Origin: a bacterium
Lineage (GTDB): Bacteria > CBDUZB01 > JAGLHV01
Direction of reading: 5' to 3'
Length of the DNA stretch: 8,210 nt
Assembly (NCBI GenBank): GCA_023143305.1
Contig: JAGLHV010000043.1
Location: forward strand, 1 to 8,210
The position numbers and the translations under genes are program-made. Of the stretch, positions 7,128-8,210 are shown one piece after another; the stretch's first letter is position 1, and each line of letters starts with the position of its first letter. The notes beneath the pieces were generated by a model. It searched no databases and was not told where the DNA came from. It saw only the letters and a program-made list of their open reading frames with translations.

Positions 7128-7164
7128 CCTTACTGACTGGCGAGACTGTCACTTTGCTCCAGCA
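7124..7164. repeat. Dispersed ~40-bp module, copy 2
   Basis: TCCGCCTTA (7124-7132) and CTTTGCTCCAGCA (7152-7164) repeat the end blocks of copy 1. The spacing between block starts is 28 here and 26 in copy 1. The middle differs, and the GGCGGA arm of the palindrome is lost. Confidence 0.6.
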
Positions 7165-7215
7165 AAATAAAGATAAAGTTAAAAGAAAGAGATAAAAAAC
7201 TGTAAATACCGAGTG

Positions 7216-7261
7216 GCAAATTTGTTTGTAGTTGCTCAATTTATTGAGCGACAATGTTTGC
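7216..7261. repeat. Stem-loop with a second outer stem
   Basis: GTTGCTCAA (7231-7239) pairs with TTGAGCGAC (7244-7252) through nine base pairs with one G-U, around TTTA. Outer arms GCAAA (7216-7220) and TTTGC (7257-7261) also match, with unequal internal loops. It could act at the RNA or DNA level. No T-run follows directly. Confidence 0.65.
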
Positions 7262-7264
7262 AAT

Positions 7265-7313
7265 TTCGAAGTTGGTCTTTTGAAGTTTGAATTTGGGATT
7301 TAGGAGTTTGAAA
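7265..7313. repeat. Degenerate TTNG heptamer array, seven units
   Basis: Seven gapless 7-bp units are TTCGAAG, TTGGTCT, TTTGAAG, TTTGAAT, TTGGGAT, TTAGGAG and TTTGAAA. Every unit keeps T, T and G at positions 1, 2 and 4, and most have purine-A at positions 5-6. A 7-bp step cannot keep a reading frame, so it is not a coding repeat. Confidence 0.75.
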
Positions 7314-7315
7314 AA

Positions 7316-7334
7316 ATAGTCCATAGATAACAGA
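7316..7334. repeat. ATAGTCCATA-GATAACAGA, second copy
   Basis: ATAGTCCATA (7316-7325) is joined directly to GATAACAGA (7326-7334). The first copy has the same blocks at 7013-7022 and 7030-7038, separated by seven extra bases. The two copies bracket about 300 bp containing most of the other repeats. Confidence 0.65.
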
Positions 7335-7396
7335 TAAAAGGCAAATACAAAGAAAAAAACAATTCAAATTAATTAAATAGATCGGAGGGAATAAAA

Positions 7397-7801
7397 ATGA
7401 TTGGAGAATTAAACAGAGATTTATTAGAAGCATTTATTGAGAGGATACCTATTGAATTTTCTGTTCTTGATGCAAATGATAAAGTAGTGGCATGGAATAA
7501 ACATGGGACACGTATTTTTAAAAGAGCCACTGTTGTTCTTGGCAAAGATGTTCGTGACTGTCATCCTAAAAAAAGTCAACACAAAGTAGAGGAAATTTTG
7601 CGTGAAATGAAAGAAGGAAAAAGGGATAAAGCTCGTTTTTGGATTGATTTGCCCTTTGGGCCAAATGGAGAAAAACAAAAAATTATTATTGAATATTATG
7701 CATTAATAGATTCTGAAGGGAAATATTTGGGTTGTCTGGAAGCGACTCAAAATATAGGAGAATTACAAGCCATCACCGGTGAAAAACGCTTGCTAGATTG
7801 A
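7397..7801 (+). CDS. Stand-alone PAS domain protein (DUF438-type, PAS_10-like)
   Basis: The 134-residue protein is essentially one PAS sensor domain. It resembles the PAS module that ends DUF438 proteins: IPIEFSVLDANDKVVAWN (17-34), FKRATVVLGKDVRDCHP (41-57, with the subfamily's Cys-His-Pro), KVEEILREMKEGKRDKARFW (63-82), IIIEYYALIDSEGKYLGCLE (96-115) and EATQNIGELQAITGEKRLLD at the end. The DUF438 and hemerythrin-like parts of the long proteins are absent. The start, with a strong GGAGGG at 7384-7389 seven bases upstream, shows it is a natural short form rather than a fragment. It has no signal peptide or membrane segment and no output domain, so it must act through a partner. The bound ligand, if any, cannot be read from the sequence. 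The next gene, a membrane protein 34 bp downstream, is a candidate partner or at least cotranscribed. Confidence 0.9.
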   Translation: MIGELNRDLLEAFIERIPIEFSVLDANDKVVAWNKHGTRIFKRATVVLGKDVRDCHPKKSQHKVEEILREMKEGKRDKARFWIDLPFGPNGEKQKIIIEYYALIDSEGKYLGCLEATQNIGELQAITGEKRLLD

Positions 7802-7835
7802 AGATGGTATTTAATTTTAATATCTGGAGGAAAAA

Positions 7836-8210
7836 ATGAAGACCAGTAAAAAGATTATGATTGGTGGCCTGGGGGCATTAACCCCGGTTATAATGAATTT
7901 GTTAATTGTTGATTTAGATGTGCTCCTGGTCAATCTTACTTTTCTTGCTTTTATTGGCTATTTTATTAGGGTAGTCGTTCTTTTTTATCTGGGTGGTATT
8001 ACTGCTTTTCTGCATAAAAATGAAAACAGTGCGATAAAAATTTTTGAATTGGGTATAGTGGCTCCGGCATTAATTACTGCTATGATTAATGCTGGTCATG
8101 TAGAAGTTCCTAAGGTGGCGGATAAAACGGCTCATGTTTCGTTTAGTTTTGTTTCTCCGGCCTATGCTCAACCGGCAGAAGAATTAATAGAACAACCAAT
8201 AGAACAACCA
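7836..8210 (+). CDS. Multi-pass membrane protein of unknown function (3'-truncated)
   Basis: The frame opens with ATG at 7836 behind GGAGG (7826-7830, 5 bases upstream) and runs off the window after 125 codons. The N-terminus MKTSKKIM leads into hydrophobic segments at about 8-27, 30-59 (long enough for two passes, with Arg45 in the middle) and 69-87. Recognisable stretches are GGLGALTPVIMNLLIVD (10-26), GYFIRVVVLFYLGGITAFLH (41-60) and FELGIVAPALITAMINAGH (70-88). From about 89 the chain becomes hydrophilic: a linker to SPAYAQPAEE (107-116), then the repeat IEQPIEQP. AYA|QP looks like a signal peptidase site, but it follows several membrane spans. I do not recognise the family. It probably belongs with the PAS gene. 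A C-terminal soluble domain may lie beyond the window. Confidence 0.8.
   Translation, partial: MKTSKKIMIGGLGALTPVIMNLLIVDLDVLLVNLTFLAFIGYFIRVVVLFYLGGITAFLHKNENSAIKIFELGIVAPALITAMINAGHVEVPKVADKTAHVSFSFVSPAYAQPAEELIEQPIEQP
8187..8210 (+). repeat. In-frame 12-bp tandem repeat at window end
   Basis: ATAGAACAACCA occurs twice, 8187-8198 and 8199-8210, and codes IEQP-type units. The window ends on the last base of the second unit, so the true copy number is unknown. Confidence 0.8.

Larger units (their letters stand above)
6950..7396. other. 447-bp gene-free, repeat-filled intergenic region
   Basis: No credible gene lies here. A plus-strand open frame at 6998-7195 runs across the repeats, starts on TTG without a ribosome site and gives a Lys/Gln-rich sequence with no family likeness. 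The region is instead built from short repeats listed below: tandem heptamers, octamers, two hairpins and two copies of a 40-bp module. It separates the long plus-strand run ending in comM from the PAS gene unit. A promoter for the PAS gene is expected near its 3' end, but I found no convincing -35/-10 pair. Confidence 0.85.

Noticed and set aside
6998..7195. A 65-residue plus-strand open frame in the spacer
   Set aside because: It starts at TTG with no ribosome site, lies wholly in tandem and dispersed repeats, and its doubled LLQQ simply reflects the two CTTTGCTYCAGCA blocks.
6957..7334. CRISPR array
   Set aside because: Repeat units are 7-8 bp or unevenly spaced 40-bp modules. There are no regular repeats of 23-47 bp with unique spacers, and no cas gene nearby.
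7308..7338. TTGAAA and GATAAA as a promoter for the PAS gene
   Set aside because: Spacing is 19 bp, the -10 matches four of six bases, and the -35 is simply the last unit of the heptamer array.
7063..7433. Minus-strand open frames across the repeats and the PAS start
   Set aside because: Hydrophobic Leu/Phe-rich translations arise from reading A-rich DNA backwards. There is no family likeness or ribosome site, and they overlap the supported PAS gene and repeats.

Overview
The window is an AT-rich stretch of bacterial chromosome. All convincing genes lie on the plus strand, are tightly packed and mostly start at ATG behind purine-rich Shine-Dalgarno sites. The mix of purN, purH, a ComE-type dCMP deaminase, a DUF4416 protein, a YifB/ComM ATPase and a DUF438-type PAS protein, with repeat-filled intergenic DNA, suggests an uncultured low-GC bacterium, perhaps an Atribacterota- or Omnitrophota-like candidate lineage. 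No rRNA or other lineage marker is present, so the placement is a guess. The lipoprotein and Sec signal peptides show an envelope with exported proteins.

Region 1 (1-4249) is a nucleotide-metabolism block. It holds the 3' part of purN, an exported beta-propeller protein overlapping purN by 4 bp, full-length bifunctional purH, a zinc dCMP/cytidine deaminase-family enzyme and a DUF4416 protein. PurN and PurH perform the two formyl-folate-dependent transfers of purine synthesis, and PurH also closes the ring to IMP. The deaminase would feed dUMP and hence dTMP. The propeller and DUF4416 proteins have no assigned role in this pathway.

Region 2 (4315-5371) holds two unrecognised envelope genes that touch or overlap: a probable lipoprotein and a small secreted protein. 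The C-terminal part of the secreted protein is three degenerate copies of an exact 31-residue repeat. Region 3 (5411-6949) is a complete yifB/comM gene of the Mg-chelatase-like AAA+ family.

Region 4 (6950-7396) has no credible gene. It is a mosaic of short repeats: three kinds of tandem heptamer, an octamer array, two hairpins and two diverged copies of a roughly 40-bp module. Region 5 (7397-8210) starts a new unit with a strong ribosome binding site. It encodes a stand-alone PAS domain of the type found at the end of DUF438 proteins, then a multi-pass membrane protein cut by the window edge just inside a Glu/Gln/Pro repeat.

No CRISPR array, transposase, integrase, tRNA or rRNA was seen. The items most worth a second look are the 31-residue repeat protein with its lipoprotein neighbour, and the seven-unit TTNG heptamer array and related repeats in Region 4.
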